Shown here: piece after piece, positions 6,546 through 7,777 of the stretch | How positions within the stretch are numbered: position 1 is the stretch's first letter | Layout: each line of letters starts with the position of its first letter | From: JBOFCS01 sp051646185 | GTDB taxonomy: Bacteria > Actinomycetota > Actinomycetes > Mycobacteriales > Mycobacteriaceae | Direction: 5' to 3' | Length of the DNA: 7,777 nt | NCBI GenBank assembly: GCA_051646185.1 | Contig: JBOFCS010000222.1 | Span: 1 to 7,777 of the forward strand | Translations under genes and position numbers: made by a program | The notes under the pieces: generated by a model | The model's database searches: none | What the model saw: the letters and a program-made list of their open reading frames with translations, nothing else | Told to the model about the DNA's origin: nothing

Positions 6546-6553
6546 CCCCCTCA

Positions 6554-6853
6554 TTAAGACCACCGTCTCGTTACTGTTCTAGTCGCCCGCGCAGCCCAAC
6601 AACCTGAGTGCCAATGTCGCCGATCATTAGCACCACTGCCGCTTTCGGCTGGCCAGGAAACGATATGAGCTACCCCGCTCATAATCTCATGATCACACCC
6701 CGGGCAACGATAAGTTTTTATTGCTCGCACCGAAGGGATACTGCGCACCTGATATTCAAAGCCATCTGGCCCTATTTCCATTCTTAATGCAGCCGAATTC
6801 ACAAACGGCGACACAACGTCATGTCGAGATGTTCGCTGATTGCGCCGGGGCAT
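6554..6853 (-). CDS. Small Cys/His-rich (putative zinc-binding) actinobacterial conserved protein
   Basis: A 99-aa protein starting MPRRNQR, with a basic N-terminus, then YRCPGCDHEI (C50, C53), AHIVSWP (H63), and RRHWHSGCW (H80, H82, C85). The C-P-G-C ... H-W-H-x-x-C-W pattern is typical of a conserved actinobacterial family, often loosely annotated as ATP/GTP-binding protein although no Walker A motif is present here. A zinc-ribbon-like fold with two Cys from each half or Cys3His is my inference. It lies 23 bp downstream of nucS on the same strand, an adjacency seen in other actinobacteria, so a nucleic-acid-related role is possible but unproven. The tail is Arg-rich (ATRTVTRRWS). A start at ATG 6853 is supported by the conserved MPRRNQR beginning. 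No Shine-Dalgarno is seen. Confidence 0.82.
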   Translation of the reverse strand: MPRRNQRTSRHDVVSPFVNSAALRMEIGPDGFEYQVRSIPSVRAIKTYRCPGCDHEIMSGVAHIVSWPAESGSGANDRRHWHSGCWAARATRTVTRRWS

Positions 6854-6859
6854 AGAACT

Positions 6860-6865
6860 ATAGTA
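6860..6865 (-). promoter_or_regulatory. Candidate -10 element for a leaderless mRNA of the Cys/His-rich gene
   Basis: On the - strand TACTAT (TANNNT type) sits 6 nt before ATG 6853, inside the short gap after nucS, and no Shine-Dalgarno is present. The gene may therefore be transcribed from its own start as well as with nucS. Confidence 0.35.
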
Positions 6866-6876
6866 AGTCTTTGCTC

Positions 6877-7554
6877 TTAAAAGAGCTTATATTCGGTGCT
6901 CTCAGTGCCCCGCAACTTGTCGTAGTCCAAAATCACACATCGGATTCCACGATCAGTCGCCAAAGTTTTGGCTTGTGGCTTGATCTGTTGTGCAGCAAAA
7001 ACTCCAGTGACTGGAGCCAGTAGCGGATCTCGGTTCATCAGCTCAAGATATCGGGAAAGTTGCTCCACCCCATCTATATCACCCCGCCGTTTAACTTCCA
7101 CTGCTACTGCTGAACCCTGAGCATCCCTAACCAACAAATCCACTGGACCGATGGCCGTCATGTATTCGCGTCGAACAAGCCTAAATCCAGAACCAAGAGT
7201 ATGTACATGCTCAGCCAATAGTTCTTGTAGATGAGCTTCAACGCCATCCTTAATGAGGCCTGGGTCCAGACCTAATTCATGGCTACTGTCATGCTCAATA
7301 TCCTCGATGGTGATCCGTAATTCTTCCCCAGCTTTGTTAGTGACTATCCACAACGCAGCTGCGTCATCTTCGCTTGCCTGTTCGACCAACCAACATGGCG
7401 GGCTCATCCAATTTAGTGGCTTATAGGCGCGGTCGTCGGCATGAATACTCACTGAGCCGTCCGCTTTAATTAACAATAACCGTCGAGCTGAGGGCAAATG
7501 GGCCGTAAGACGTCCAACGTAATCAACCTGGCATCGAGCAATCACTAATCGCAC
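6877..7554 (-). CDS. nucS: Mismatch-specific endonuclease NucS/EndoMS
   Basis: A 225-aa endonuclease of the NucS/EndoMS family. It cuts both strands at mismatches such as G-T and serves as the non-canonical mismatch repair enzyme of actinobacteria and archaea that lack MutS/MutL. The protein begins VRLVIARCQVDYVGRL, has ADDRAYKPLNWMSPP, and in the C-terminal PD-(D/E)xK nuclease domain shows GPVDLL (D139) and VEVKRRG (E153, K155), then QLSRYLELMNRDPLLAPV and GVFAAQQIKPQAKTLATDRG. The extreme C-terminus YKLF is probably the beta-clamp contact known from C. glutamicum EndoMS. I chose GTG 7554 because family members begin at M/V-RLVIARC; a longer TTG start at 7581 would add nine non-conserved residues. 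All key residues seem intact. The downstream gene is the Cys/His-rich protein. Upstream, a putative IS element replaces the usual genomic neighbours. Confidence 0.96.
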   Translation of the reverse strand: MRLVIARCQVDYVGRLTAHLPSARRLLLIKADGSVSIHADDRAYKPLNWMSPPCWLVEQASEDDAAALWIVTNKAGEELRITIEDIEHDSSHELGLDPGLIKDGVEAHLQELLAEHVHTLGSGFRLVRREYMTAIGPVDLLVRDAQGSAVAVEVKRRGDIDGVEQLSRYLELMNRDPLLAPVTGVFAAQQIKPQAKTLATDRGIRCVILDYDKLRGTESTEYKLF

Positions 7555-7561
7555 GGTGATA

Positions 7562-7567
7562 ACTCTA
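7562..7567 (-). promoter_or_regulatory. Candidate -10 element of nucS
   Basis: On the - strand TAGAGT (TANNNT) lies 7 nt before GTG 7554, compatible with a leaderless transcript, and there is no convincing Shine-Dalgarno. An alternative upstream promoter is TTGTGG, 17 nt, CAAAAT, read on the - strand (about 7614-7586). Both lie within the ~90 bp left between nucS and the IS end. Confidence 0.35.
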
Positions 7568-7649
7568 GAGGCCGCGTCCAAAAAGAGGATTTTGCATCAC
7601 CTAGTGACAAGCCACAAACAATGAATCAGTCCGTATAGAGATGGGCGGT

Positions 7650-7668
7650 TTCAAGGAGCTAACGCAAC
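7650..7668. repeat. IS30-like terminal inverted repeat core
   Basis: TTCAA at 7650-7654 and AACGCAACA at 7661-7669 form the conserved parts of the putative left inverted repeat. The partner repeat lies beyond the right edge, so the inverted-repeat nature is inferred from resemblance to IS30 only. Confidence 0.5.
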
Positions 7669-7689
7669 ACCTTCTTTGTGGAGGTTGTC

Positions 7690-7777
7690 GTGACGGTTTC
7701 GTGGAATGATCGATGTGTTGCGTATTCGATGCTTCTGGGGGGTGCTTCTGCGCAGGAAACGGCGAGGCGATTGAGTG
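7690..7777 (+). CDS. Putative transposase N-terminus (3' truncated by window edge)
   Basis: Twenty-nine codons are open from GTG 7690 to the end of the window, preceded by GGAGG (7680-7684) with ideal 5-nt spacing. An in-frame TAA at 7660 closes the upstream frame; GTG 7678 is the only other start. The residues MLLGGASAQETARRLS look like the first helices of a helix-turn-helix, as in IS30-type transposases that recognise their terminal repeats. The fragment is too short for a DDE catalytic motif, so the transposase call rests on the inverted repeat upstream plus the helix-turn-helix. A DNA-binding regulator is the alternative. Confidence 0.55.
   Translation, partial: MTVSWNDRCVAYSMLLGGASAQETARRLS

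Larger units (their letters stand above)
7644..7777 (+). mobile_element. Left end of a putative IS30-family insertion sequence (continues past the window)
   Basis: The segment 7644-7670, ending TTTCAAGGAGCTAACGCAACAC, resembles the inverted repeat of E. coli IS30, which I recall with the same spaced blocks TTCAA and AACGCAACA at matching distance. About 20 nt further lie a Shine-Dalgarno and a GTG reading frame with helix-turn-helix character. The codon use here (many G-ending codons) differs from the neighbouring genes. The outer boundary near 7644 is estimated by alignment to that repeat and could be off by a few bases. The right end and target duplication are outside the window. Confidence 0.6.

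Noticed and set aside
6873..6886. GCTCTT/AAGAGC inverted repeat at the nucS stop as a terminator
   Set aside because: The loop would be only 2-4 nt and no T tract follows; the next gene on the same strand begins shortly after.
7555..7581. Nine-residue N-terminal extension of NucS from a TTG start
   Set aside because: The extension is not part of the conserved M/V-RLVIARC family start, and GTG 7554 has a suitably placed -10-like element.
7594..7606. Short palindrome TCACCTAGTGA upstream of nucS as an operator
   Set aside because: Only four paired bases per arm; expected by chance and no supporting context.

Overview
The window reads as chromosomal DNA of a Corynebacterium or close relative (Corynebacteriales). 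Three things point there. The coding sequence is only moderately GC-rich, near half by eye. Several genes start with GTG or have no Shine-Dalgarno. The gene set (glgB, thioredoxin-TPR protein, DUF3817 membrane protein, thiolase, methylmalonyl-CoA epimerase, DivIVA-like protein, Zn-motif small protein, nucS) matches the neighbourhood known around Rv1321-Rv1326c in Mycobacterium and the nucS-glgB region in corynebacteria. Species was not determined.

Layout. Bases 1-708 (+) are the 3' end of glgB, the glycogen branching enzyme. Bases 817-2313 (+) encode a secreted lipoprotein zinc metallopeptidase with an unusual architecture: a catalytic HEXXH domain followed by a second copy that has lost its zinc site. 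Bases 4936-2338 (-) form a likely operon of thiolase, DUF3817 membrane protein and thioredoxin-TPR (CnoX-like) protein. It converges with the peptidase gene over a 24-bp gap. A 107-bp divergent promoter region (4937-5043) separates the thiolase from the + strand pair, a VOC-fold methylmalonyl-CoA epimerase (5044-5523) and a long coiled-coil DivIVA-like protein (5571-6545). That pair converges, with 8 bp between stops, on the - strand pair nucS (7554-6877) and a small Cys/His-rich protein (6853-6554).

At the right edge the conserved neighbourhood appears to be interrupted. From about 7644 there is a terminal inverted repeat resembling that of IS30, followed by a Shine-Dalgarno and a GTG-started reading frame (7690 to the end) whose first 29 residues look like the N-terminal helix-turn-helix of a transposase.

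Functionally, the window mixes glycogen synthesis, acyl-CoA/methylmalonyl-CoA metabolism, redox-type chaperoning, polar growth or cell-shape scaffolding, and non-canonical mismatch repair (NucS/EndoMS). The most unusual items are the duplicated catalytic/pseudo-catalytic metallopeptidase, the putative IS insertion about 90 bp upstream of nucS, and a recurring start arrangement (TANNNT placed 6-7 nt before the start codon, no Shine-Dalgarno) that suggests leaderless mRNAs for four genes. No tRNA, rRNA, CRISPR array or prophage was seen. The only stretch of more than 100 bp without a recognised gene, besides the divergent region and the glgB-peptidase gap (709-816), is the nucS/IS interval. No gene-free stretch exceeds 300 bp.
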